A stretch of 64,000 nt of DNA. It comes from Acanthosepion lycidas (lineage: Eukaryota > Mollusca > Cephalopoda > Sepiida > Sepiidae). Positions 1 through 9,479 of this stretch are shown one piece after another (the first letter of the stretch is position 1; every line of letters begins with the position of its first letter). The position numbers were made by a program, and so were the translations under genes. The stretch is taken from assembly GCA_963932145.1 (NCBI GenBank), contig OZ010616.1, positions 47,319,750-47,383,749 on the forward strand. The letters run 5' to 3'. The notes under the pieces were generated by a model that ran no database searches, was not told where the DNA came from, and worked only from the letters and a program-made list of their open reading frames with translations.

Positions 1-458
1 TCATGTTTGAAATTGTTATAAATAGCTTCTGACTGTTCAAGGTATTTGACAGCTTCATCCATCCCTAACTCCCCACGGTGACTCCATAGAATCCCCAAGT
101 TGTTTAGTGCCTCCTGATAGATGTTACAAGCAACCTTGTTTAATTTATATTCTTCAATATCCTTCAGGACTTTGGTGAGGTGTTCCTCACCCATGCCTAA
201 TTCTTCTGTTTCAACATAATTGACAGCAAGTTTTACGTTAAGCCCGGCTACTAGAAATTTCTTCAACAATTCATCTTCTCCTTCAGCAATAAGTTCACTG
301 ATAGCTTCGCGCATAGCACATAAAATGTCCCGTGCTTTATACTTAGATCTGAATGGATCATTTTCCGGGTCCTTCTTAGACTCTTCTTCACTCAAATTCT
401 TGGCATTTTTATATTCCTCGTAACCCTTGTTGATCATATAACTTCGTACATCTGCCAT
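1..458 (-). CDS. KIFBP: KIF1-binding protein, first coding exon (partial)
   Basis: Reading leftwards from the ATG at 458-456 gives 152 open codons plus two bases to the window edge, beginning MADVRSYMINKGYEEYKNAK. I recognise KIF-binding protein from the order of conserved pieces: an NDPFRSKYKARDIL segment (human has EPYKSKYSARALL), a YVETEELGMGEEHLTKVL segment (human HIDTEELSAGEEHLVKCL), then EALNNLGILWSHRGEL and YLEQSEAIYNN, which open the TPR-like helical repeats. KIFBP binds the motor domains of certain kinesins and restrains their attachment to microtubules; it matters in axon growth. This exon encodes roughly the first quarter of a family protein of about 620 residues. The human acidic insert near residues 50-80 is shorter here. 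The rest lies left of the window. It is divergent to TRAPPC11. Confidence 0.93.
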   Translation of the reverse strand, partial: MADVRSYMINKGYEEYKNAKNLSEEESKKDPENDPFRSKYKARDILCAMREAISELIAEGEDELLKKFLVAGLNVKLAVNYVETEELGMGEEHLTKVLKDIEEYKLNKVACNIYQEALNNLGILWSHRGELGMDEAVKYLEQSEAIYNNFKH

Positions 459-760
459 GTTTACAGTAGCCCTCATGAAGTTGAGTCATGCAGCAGTAAA
501 TATTTTTTGTCTTAATATTTATAATTTCATTTTCTACTTGATTGTATGGATGTAAATTATTAAATTTAAAATTAAGTGAAATATTTGCCCACTAGATATA
601 GATTTTACCAATCATTTGGCACTAAATATTCTTATCAAATGAATTACCTATATATATTCACTGCAAGTTACTGAGAGAAAATAGACTTCTGACATGACGT
701 CATTTCCACAGTATAGTATCGTAAGGTGTTATATTATACAATTCAATGTTGTTGTTTTTT
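459..760 (-). promoter_or_regulatory. KIFBP upstream region with a CRE palindrome
   Basis: This is the roughly 300 bases immediately upstream of the KIFBP start codon. It contains a perfect TGACGTCA palindrome at 695-702, the consensus site for CREB/ATF bZIP factors, 237 bases from the ATG. No TATA box at a convincing spacing is seen. That this is the KIFBP promoter is inferred from position. Whether it also serves TRAPPC11, whose 5' exon is unmapped, is open. Confidence 0.45.
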
Positions 761-1648
761 TCGTTATGATACAAGTTCCATACAATATTTATCCAGTAAG
801 CTTGTATCAGAAAGCGACCCCGATTATCCAGTTTTCTCAGAATAAGGCTTAAGATATAAATAAAAACAATAAATAAAAATGAAAGACTGTATCCGTGGAT
901 GGTCTAACAAAAAAACAAAGTGTGTAAAAAATTTGTAAATAAATTAATTTTCAGATAATACAAGAAAAACTCAAAAACATATGAGATTTAAAAATAATAT
1001 GAATCTCTTGCAAAAACATTTCAGGTATTTTGAAATTAAAAAGGATTTTAATTTGTTAACATTATTAATTAAATTCTTTGAAAATCTTTTTTTATTTAAT
1101 TAAAATAAAATTAAAAAGTTAGATTTTATTTATGTCGTTAAAAATATATTAATATTTTAAAAAATTAATTAATAAAGAGTAAAGACTAAAAAAAGTAGTT
1201 TATTTCAAATTTTCATTTTTATAAATATTGATTTTAAAATTCTTCCAGGATTTCATCTATATCTTTTTAAATTTTAATAATGTAAACAATTCAGTTCATG
1301 TTTTTAACTACGGATTGATACAGAAAATTACTTCAAATAATCTTTCGAATAAAAATTCTTTTGGGAAATAGTCACGTTTTCGGTTTTCTTTTAAAAACCA
1401 AATTCAGTAATCAATGAAAAAATATTAAAAAATTATTAATTCTCATCGTATTGAATTTTATTTCTCAATGGCCCGAGTGATGCTTGGCATAAAAATAAAA
1501 AATTATGTTAAAATTCCAATTGATTTTTTTTTTTTTTACAATTATTCAATCAACAAACCAAATTCCCCGTTTCTATGGACGCAAATAATTTTCATAAGAT
1601 TTTTCACAAGTTTTTCTTTTTAATGTTAAATGAAATTATAATAAAAAT
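761..1648. other. AT-rich intergenic DNA, nothing recognised
   Basis: Very AT-rich sequence with homopolymer runs. No open frame with family resemblance and no repeat boundaries were found here. Confidence 0.5.
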
Positions 1649-1649
1649 T

Positions 1650-2398
1650 GGGTAATTTGCTTTTTAAGCTCCGCGCTAAGTATTAAAAATTAATTTCTGG
1701 AATCGTTAGGTGTACTGTAAATTTGCATGCTTAATTCGAAAATAACAAAGAAATTTTGATAAAATCTACCGTTTTGGAGTTATCGACAATAAAAGTTCGT
1801 GCGGGCGCGAACTTTCTAAAGAGTATGATTATCTACAAAATAAAATTACAAAATAAAAAAATGCTAGAAACGAAATAATAATTAATGCGCGAACTTTGTT
1901 TACAAAATAAAAGAGATGCTAGGAAGGAGCATTTTTTTATTTTGTAAAAATAATTATGCTCTTTTCAAAGTTTGTGCATTATTTGCTTTATTTTTAATTT
2001 AAAAGAAAAGCTTTATTTTATTATTTAATTTGTTTTTAATTTAAAAAGAAAGCTTTACTATAAAAAAAACAACAGTTGAAAAAAACAACAACACTTGTTA
2101 TTGCTTTTCGACACAACTTAAGTGCGCAGTAATTTAGACGAATAAGATCAGTCAAGAGCAGTAAAAAGGCTGAATTAAGCTTCCGCAGACAAAATGTCCC
2201 GCAATGAATGTAGTTAAACAAGGCAAACGGCTGAACGCGACTGAGTCCGAAATTTTATTGTCGATAACTCCAAAAGAGTAGATTTTATCAAAATTTAATT
2301 GTTATTTTCGTGTTCAGCATGTAAATTTACACGGAAATATAACAATTTGGGAAATTTTTAATAGATATTTAGCGTGGGGCTTAAAAAGCAAATTACCC
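1650..2398. mobile_element. DNA transposon or MITE with ~146-bp terminal inverted repeats
   Basis: The left arm (1650-1794) begins GGGTAATTTGCTTTTTAAG. The right arm (2253-2398) is its reverse complement with scattered mismatches, ending CTTAAAAAGCAAATTACCC. Both arms share the inner block GGAGTTATCGACAATAAAA. The core has further internal duplications (two GCGCGAACTTT-type blocks near 1806 and 1888). No transposase frame is visible, so it looks non-autonomous. The superfamily cannot be assigned from the ends alone. Confidence 0.8.
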
Positions 2399-2649
2399 TA
2401 AAATTTATTAAAGAACAAAAAAAAAGTGTGACAAATATTTGTTTTTTATTTTTTGTAAAAGTCAGTGTTGTAAAAGAACTACGAATCCCACCAGATTCAA
2501 TATCACTCTGTAAAAAAAATAGCCAGTTTTGTGGTAATAATTATTGCAGTTTTCTGGAAACTGTGGTCTGGTATTTGTAAAACAAAGTAAAAAAAGAAAA
2601 GGAAAACACCAAGCCAATAATAACAAAAATGTCTTTCATGCAAAAGTAA

Positions 2650-3028
2650 AACATATTTTCATGGTAACTGCTCTGACAAGCTATATGAATTTTAAGCATG
2701 CTACTGAATTGGTATCTAGGTCCTGCCCTTTTACTGTTGAAATAGTTAAATGTAACTGCCACTTCTAATCCAAAAGTTTCTTTTTTTTTTCTCAAACTTC
2801 CTGACAGATAAACTCCATTCTACTTATTTGCTTCCCTGATGACTATAATCTTCAATAATTTAAATGCAACATTAACCGCAATCTTCTGTTGACTTGAACC
2901 CCATTCATCTTTTATCCTTTCCTCAATCCCCACTATATCCAATCTTTTCTCTTATTTACACTCTCTGTAACCCCATTCATACTATTGGCTTTCCTGCCTC
3001 ACTTGGGGTGAAATGATTAAAAAAAATA
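2650..3028 (+). mobile_element. Non-LTR retrotransposon 3' end (family A, copy 1)
   Basis: A 5'-truncated copy of the LINE described at 53215-54024. It carries the decayed C-terminal reverse-transcriptase region (FTVEIVKCNCHF at about 2733-2768 corresponds to [10 protein letters not shown] of that copy) and the 3' UTR, ending in the family tail CTTGGGGTGAAATGATTAAAA. A tRNA-derived SINE begins directly after the tail. Confidence 0.75.
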
Positions 3029-3190
3029 AATAATAGCTCAGAATTGTCAATCAGAGAGCTGAGTTCCAATTTCAGTTGGGATTGTTATATTCACTTACAC
3101 ACAAATAACTTTGGAAAAATATGAATGAGTTCATTTAAATTAGTAAAACTTGTATCACTACACTTAAATTATTATTATCTTTCCTCCCCC
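3028..3190 (+). repeat. tRNA-derived SINE, family 1
   Basis: Contains an A-box-like TAGCTCAGAATTG and a B-box-like GAGTTCCAATTTC, then the family body (TTATATTCACTTACACACAAATA ... GTAAAACTTGTATCACTA region). Related copies lie at 17225-17395 and 26965-27120 (plus) and at 30295-30475 and 41640-41795 (minus). It starts at the A-rich tail of the preceding LINE. Confidence 0.65.
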
Positions 3191-3930
3191 GTAAATAAGT
3201 TCTTATAATCTGAAAGTATTTTATGGCTTTAAATAACCTGCAAAAAGTTGATATGATATAGAAAATTTAAATAAGTGAAAAAAAAATTTCACTTACATTT
3301 AGTTTCATTATTTTATAAAATTATACCTAAAAAGACTTGATTGATTTTGTTACTAAATGTTCTAATACTTACATATTAAAAGAGTTGCTCAATTTTATCT
3401 TGATTATTCTTCTCTTAAGATATTAATGTTTTGATTTTCCTGTTTAATTTAATACAGCAAAAGTATAAATGTAGTTATTTATAAAAATAAATAATTCACA
3501 AAATTAAGTGCTAAACTGCTTCATCAATTTAAAAAAAATAAATAAAAGAATACTTAAAGAACAAATAAAAAGGCAAATAATATTTCAGATCTATTTTAAA
3601 TAAAACCTATTTGAAATCAACTTGTTCATTTCTATGATAAGTCTACTGAGGAGGTTGTCAAAGTCTAACATATGTGCAGATTCTTTCAGTAATCTTATCC
3701 TCCTGTGTTGTTCTCTCTCTATTGACATCATTCTCACATAGGTTGATGACAACACATTTTCCTCTATACATGATCAGCTTTGTCTGATTTCATCATCCCC
3801 ACTATCTAGACTTCTTTTGAGGGATTAAAATTCATGCCAAAATATTCAGGGATTGCATTATATATACAAAGTCAGCTTATACACTACTTGTATAATATAT
3901 TGTATAAAGCTTTTGGCTTCACATTTTCCA
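3191..3930. other. Intergenic sequence without assignable feature
   Basis: AT-rich. No coding or repeat family was recognised beyond short A-rich runs. It ends at the truncated 5' edge of a LINE copy. Confidence 0.4.
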
Positions 3931-3934
3931 CTTA

Positions 3935-4601
3935 CATGAAGTAGAGCAACTCTATTGAATCAATAGCTGCATCTACTGCAAGGAAAGTTGGGTCACTGTC
4001 ATGCCAGAAATTTTTTGTCAAAATCCTTCTTGCACATTTACAGATCTACCATTTGTCCGTGCATTGAATACTGTTGCCATATTTGGTCTGAGGCTCCTGC
4101 TGTATATCTAGAGATTCTTGACAAAATCCAAAGAGGGATATGTAATGTAATCAATACTGACCTGGCATCTCAACTTCAGTATCTTCTCACTGATATGGTT
4201 TCCCAGTATTTTTTACAAATATTTCCATGGCAACTGTTTTTTTTTACTGGTGTCCTAAATACATGAATTTAAGCATGCTACTAGATTGGCATCTAGGTCC
4301 CACCATTTTATTGTTGAAATAGCTAAATGCAACTGCCACTTCTACTCCAACAGTTTCTTTTCTCGCACTTCCCACTTGTGGAACTCCTTTCCATTTCTTT
4401 GTTTCCCGGATAACCCCAATTTTCAAAAGTTTAAATGCAACATCAATCACCATCTTCTGTTTTCTTAAATCCCCTTCATTTTTTTGTTTGTTCCTCAATC
4501 CTCCCTATTCTCAATCTTCTTTTTCAATTCCCTGTGACCACCTGTGTACTAGTGGCATTAATGCCTTTCTTAGGGTGAAATGATTAAAAAATAAAAAATA
4601 C
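3935..4601 (+). mobile_element. Non-LTR retrotransposon 3' end (family A, copy 2)
   Basis: A 5'-truncated LINE. A frame at 3988-4266 reads IYRSTICPCIEYCCHIW then EAPAVYLEILDKIQRGI, the C-terminal extension found after the fingers/palm of jockey/CR1-like reverse transcriptases. Further on come SFFSRTSHLWNSFPFLCFPD and the 3' tail TAGGGTGAAATGATTAAAA at about 4572-4590. The pieces lie in different frames, so the copy is dead. It stands tail-to-tail with the minus-strand copy at 4855-6185. Confidence 0.85.
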
Positions 4602-4854
4602 ATAAGTATATGCATTATACATGCTTCAAATCTGAAATTTTGAAGATTAATAATTTTATATATATTTTTCAGGATGTGTAATTTATATTTTTCTCCATAA
4701 TGATAGCTTGATTAAATTTTAGTATCTAATCAGCCATGATATTGTATCTTATTAATAATTTTCAATGAAAAGACATTTTTATTTTGTCTGAAACAGATTA
4801 TCGATATGTTCTAATAATGTGTCTGCTATAATTTGAATTTCACCAAATTTTTAT

Positions 4855-6185
4855 TATTTTTGTAATCATTTCACCTCCAAGCCAGGCAATAAAGCTACTA
4901 AGATGCAAGGAGTTGTTGAGTGTGAAAGAATATGAGAAAAAGAAAACATTATTAAGGAGAGAGAACAATAAAAGAACAGGAATTAAGAAGAAGAATTGAT
5001 TAGAAAGCAAGAAGCTGGAAGAGAGTTCTACAATCAAGAAGTATAAGAGAGGGAACTGTTAGCATAAAATGTACAATTACATCTAAACATTTCAGCTGTA
5101 AAATGGTGAGACCTACCTGCCAATCTAGTACTGAGCTTAAATTCATAAAATCTGGGTACCAAAGAAGAAAGCTCATCAGAACAATCACCATGTTATTTAT
5201 AGAAAAGGCACAGAGAAGCTATGTTGCCTCAGTGGGAAAGTAACTGAAGTCAAATGCTAGGTTAGGACGAATAACATTACAGATTCTTTTTTGTATTTTA
5301 TCAAGAATTGCTAAATATATAGCAGAAGTATGAGACTAAATGTAACATCAATATTCAATGCATGGATATTTGGTAGACTTACAAATGTATAAGATAAATT
5401 TTTGCGAAAAAAATTGTCTAGCATGACACAATAAACTAAATTTGCTAGTAGTAAACGTAGCTATTAATTCAATATAATCTTTCCATTTCATATCAGTGGA
5501 AAATATTAGCTAGTGATGGTGCAATGATTCACTATCCTAGAGGTTAGCATCAGCCATACTGATGGAAGGTAAAATAGATTCCCTAATATGATTAAAAGAG
5601 AGCAGTTTCATTGTGTAGATATTAAAATTAACAAGCTATTTATGGCCCCAGGTAACAACAGGTTGTAGTTTATTTTTGTAATCAGCTGTCAATATGATCT
5701 TATTGAACCAGTCAGACTTAGCATTAAGACAGAAGTAAACAGTTGTGTCATCAGCATAGATACTGAGTTAAGAAATGATTACATCATGATGGTTGTTAAT
5801 GAAAATTAGGAACACTGTAGGTCCAACAATAGAGGACTGGGGGACACCTTTATTAATGCAAAAATTCAAGATAACTTTCATTTCATAATTCAATAAAAAA
5901 GATTGAATCAGATCAAAGATTTGTCCAGAAATAACATAATCTTTCAACTTGTGAAGAAGACCAGCATGCTGAACCCTATCAAATGCCTTTGATATATCCA
6001 AAGCAACAGTCTGATCTTCACCATTCTTATCTAAAACTTGATAGACTCTCTCAGCAATGACCATTAATACATTAGTAATTAATTCATAGAAGCAAAAGCC
6101 ATATTGTCTATCTGAAAGAAGACTCTTCAAGGTGAGAGGCTTAACCAATTTAGAGCTGGTGTTTAGAGCCTTTATTGTCTAAAAG
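4855..6185 (-). mobile_element. Non-LTR retrotransposon with RT core (family A, copy 3)
   Basis: The longest copy of this LINE in the window, about 1.3 kb, minus strand. Its tail is at 4855-4880 (reverse complement of a GGTGAAATGATTACAAAA end). A frame at 6148-5768 encodes reverse-transcriptase palm motifs: LLSDRQYGF, then TVALDISKAFDRVQHAGLL (motif A with the catalytic Asp), then NKGVPQSSIVGPTVFLIFIN (the GVPQGSxLGPxLF motif, with S for G). Frameshifts lie upstream of the thumb. It is 5' truncated near 6185, with no endonuclease domain and no long intact frame. Confidence 0.87.
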
Positions 6186-6214
6186 TTTATTTACAATCCA
6201 TATGGATCTTTTTT

Positions 6215-6475
6215 CTTTGTAAACACTACATCTACTACCACATATTAGTGAGTTTGGTTCTCACCGAGTGCCCCATACTTGGACCTTGTTTCAAACTAAG
6301 CTAAGCCTAGTAAATTACTACCCTTTGAAAAGTACCTCAACATGGGGTAATGTTTTTGTTTACTGAGCTAGTCTAACCGATAATTACTACTGAGGAGTTG
6401 TGAGTTTGATTTTTTTGGGTGCCCATTACTTGTGGGTTTGTGGCAAACTAAACTTAAACAGCCTCTATTTTATTT
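6215..6475 (+). repeat. tRNA-like SINE pieces (family 3), apparently duplicated
   Basis: Two similar units with B-box-like cores: GTGAGTTTGGTTCTCACC at about 6249 and GTGAGTTTGATTTTTTTGGG at about 6401. Each is followed by a GTGCCC-ATACTTG or GTGCCC-ATTACTTG stretch and an AACTAA-rich end. The same core with a clearer head occurs at 15850-15985. Assignment rests on resemblance among these copies. Confidence 0.45.
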
Positions 6476-8560
6476 TGTACACACTAAAGAAAAGTGCTGA
6501 AAAGTTATCATCCTGATCAACTTCCCAAAATCTCACTTTTTATTCGGGCCGAGAACCTTTCAGCACCACCTCATATAACACAGACATCAAATTATTATTT
6601 TTTTTTTTTTTTTTTTATTAAGATTATTTTTATGTTTTAAACGAAAAGCATGGTTTGAATGAAGCAGAGAATGGCCTTATTGGAGTCACCTGTTTTTGCT
6701 TTCCTCAACAATCCTTCCCACAATTCCTCTTTCACAATGGCAGATTATTGATGTTTACTAGAAATCCACGGAAACTCTTCGCTCATTTTATTTCTGATAT
6801 TTGGCTAAAGTCGTGCAATTTTAAAGGAGAAATGCATCCTTTCTACATTCCGAATGATATATAGTGACTTTAAACGATATATCTACAAAGTGGTAAGGAA
6901 CAAGTCAGTTTCTTTTCAGTAAAAAAATTAATCATAACACATCGTTTCATTTTTTTTTTTGTTCCACCCACCAAAAATTTTAAATGGTTTATCGTTCAAA
7001 TGAATTACTATGCTTGTTTCTAACTTTTGTATAATAAACTATATATTTGATAATCAGCTGCCTCGATTATTAATAATAAACAATTCACTTAAAGTGTAAT
7101 GTCAATTTTTACATGAAAATTGATATCCATTTTTTTTTTACATTTCAATGAAATGTCTGGGTATTGTACTGTTGTGATTAAAAAAATAATATGCAGTACT
7201 TAAAAACTTTTTGTTTTTAAATGAAATGTCTTTTTTTATTCCTTTCAACATTTTAGTAATTTACATTTTCCATTTATCTTTATCAGCAAATCGAAAAAAA
7301 TCCTTTACGAAAAAAAATGCTTTATGGCTTCTTTAAATTACCATTTTTAACTTTTTAACTTACTGATTTTTCAATTTTTCATCGAAAATCTTTGTTTTAT
7401 AAACCTCCTGCGATGTCAGTCAAAAATATCGAATTTAAAGAATACACTAACATTTTTTATATATCCCCCCTAAAAACCAAAAGTGTAAAATTCGAGGTAA
7501 AATTCTTGTAAATGTACTTTTAACATTAAACAAAATGTACTATTGTACCCGACCGTTTTTCACTTGTGACTATCACTATATTATGTATCAATAAAGTCTT
7601 TTCTTTTTCAAATTTTAGTTCATAGACACGTTTGAATTGAATAGAATGCGAATAAAAATATCAATGTATTTCTATTATAAATTAAACAACACTAGTGTTT
7701 GCATTTAGAATTCACTAATAATTTAACCTGGACAAAAATAAATAAACTTTGATCACCAAAGTCGACAATTTGTGAGATTAATTTAAAACTAATTTTACTT
7801 TCACTTGCTTTTTACTTTTTTTTAGCCATTTAAGATGTTCTCTAGATGTCATATATCACTTCTTGTGACTTGTAAATAAACATTTCTTCTTATTTGTTTA
7901 AGTACACTTTCTCAGACAATTATGGAAAATTATTTTTTGTACGCTCAACCAACTGCATAATTAACATTTTTCTACTTGCATCAAAAATCAAAATAGATGA
8001 ATCTATATTGGAATTAATTTATTAAAAATATTTCAAACGTAAATTAGCGGAAATTTAAAAAAATTTTTTACTTTAATTTTCCCAAGTGAAATATTTTTAA
8101 ACATTTTAGTTGGAGAAAAGTTAAAACCGTATTTTTAAAACCTAATTTCATGTTTACGTTTATTTCAAAGTTTGGTTGTAATGTATATTGTCAAAAAAAA
8201 AAATGGTTCAAATTTCTTTTAGTTGAAATTTCTTACCATGATTGAATGTTTGTTTTTTGTTTTTTTTAAGGCTTTTTAATTCTGCTAGTTTTTTGGGTTT
8301 TTTTTCTCATGACAAATTTGAATACATTTCTTTTTGAATTCATACTTATATCCAAGAAATTTGTTATGGCTCATTTATTCGTTTTTGTTGTTAATGTTAA
8401 CTATCATAGTGTCATTCTTCCTTCATTTTCAATATTTAAGCTTTCAGACAAGGAAGCATATTTCAAATTTCAAGTTACCCAACTTGTTATTGATTCAATA
8501 AAATCTTTCCTTCATAGGAGACGAACTCCCGTGAAGGAAAAAATAATATGAGGTCAATCT
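6476..8560. other. Intergenic sequence, no recognised gene or element
   Basis: AT-rich. Frames of 69 codons (6655-6864) and 80 codons (8309-8551) are present but show no family resemblance, and their composition is like the surrounding non-coding DNA, so I do not call them. Confidence 0.4.
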
Positions 8561-8665
8561 GAATACAGAGGTCAAACGTGTACATAATGGTAATAAAATA
8601 ATTAGCCGTTTCGCGGCGTTTCCCTGCAAGGAAATATCCAACATTCACTGACCGAGCAGCTAGTA
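8560..8665 (+). promoter_or_regulatory. CpG-bearing patch, possible TRAPPC11 promoter or 5' exon
   Basis: In a very CpG-poor region this patch holds GCCGTTTCGCGGCG at 8605-8618 and a possible donor, CTA followed by GTAAAG, near 8651-8659. TRAPPC11's start codon follows a splice acceptor at 13020, so a non-coding 5' exon must exist upstream. This is one candidate location, by composition only. Confidence 0.2.
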
Positions 8666-9290
8666 AAGTTTTCTTTTTAATTTTTTTTTTTTCTCTTAAA
8701 TTTCAAGACTTAAAACAACTTGTCATAAAAGCAGGTTCTCAAGTCCAGTAGCTGTTATTGCTCTTTCCAATACTGATGGGGAGGGGGGGTCCTTCCTAAC
8801 CTTTTATAATTTATTTAAGAAGTTCATAAAGTAGATTGTAAAATGCAAATTTAGTTAGATTGTCTCATTTCTTCATTTGTCGTGAAGAAAGTTCAGTAAA
8901 ATGTGTTATTTACAAACTTTGGCAAACTCTCTTCAAGAAAAAAAAAGTTTATGGTTTTTGGTTCTTGCTGAAATTTTTTACTGATGAAAATTAAAATATT
9001 ATCGTCAATATTATACATAACTCGGTTTTTTCAATACAGAAACATTTACATTAATTCTTGCCCACTGGCAATAGTGTTTTTATTTAGTACTTCAACACAA
9101 CCTAATTAAAAGTATAAAATTAATCAGCAAGATTTTTTTTCTTTTTGCCAGAAATATTTAACTCCTTAGTACAGAAAAGAACTAATACTTAAATAGTGTA
9201 GTAATAATTTCCAAGTATGTCTGTCTGCTACAGTTGGTAGCTAATCCCTATTGCAAACTCAACTACATTTGTGTTTCTTCAACACCCACA
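8666..9290. other. Intergenic sequence, nothing recognised
   Basis: AT-rich sequence with poly-T and poly-A runs and a GGGGAGGGGGGG run near 8778. No coding or repeat assignment was possible. Confidence 0.4.
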
Positions 9291-9292
9291 GG

Positions 9293-9411
9293 TTTATTGT
9301 CATATAGTGTTAAAACATTGGTTCCCATACAATAACTGAATTTAAGCAACATCAAGCATGGTTAGTACCTAGATGGATGACCTCTTGGGAATACCAAGTG
9401 CTGCAAGTCTT
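9293..9411 (+). pseudogene. 5S rRNA-derived pseudogene, full length
   Basis: About 119 bases align end to end with 5S rRNA. The internal control region is recognisable: CTGAATTTAAGCAACATC (A-box side), GGTTAGTACCTAGATGGATGA (intermediate element) and CTTGGGAATACCAAGTGCTG (C box and 3' stem). Many substitutions relative to any animal 5S make it non-functional. It could be a retroposed 5S or the head of a 5S-derived SINE. A second copy is at 17097-17215. Confidence 0.8.
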
Positions 9412-9479
9412 GATGGTCCCTTTATTAGGTCATCAGAGTGAGCATGGTTTGCACTGGAGCAGCATCTTGTTGTCAGATG

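Noticed and set aside
220-423. 67-codon plus-strand frame
   Set aside because: Antisense shadow of the KIFBP exon, whose minus-strand protein aligns with the family.
8309-8551. 80-codon plus-strand frame in intergenic DNA
   Set aside because: Phe/Leu-rich frame in T-rich DNA with no homology I recognise and no supporting splice sites.
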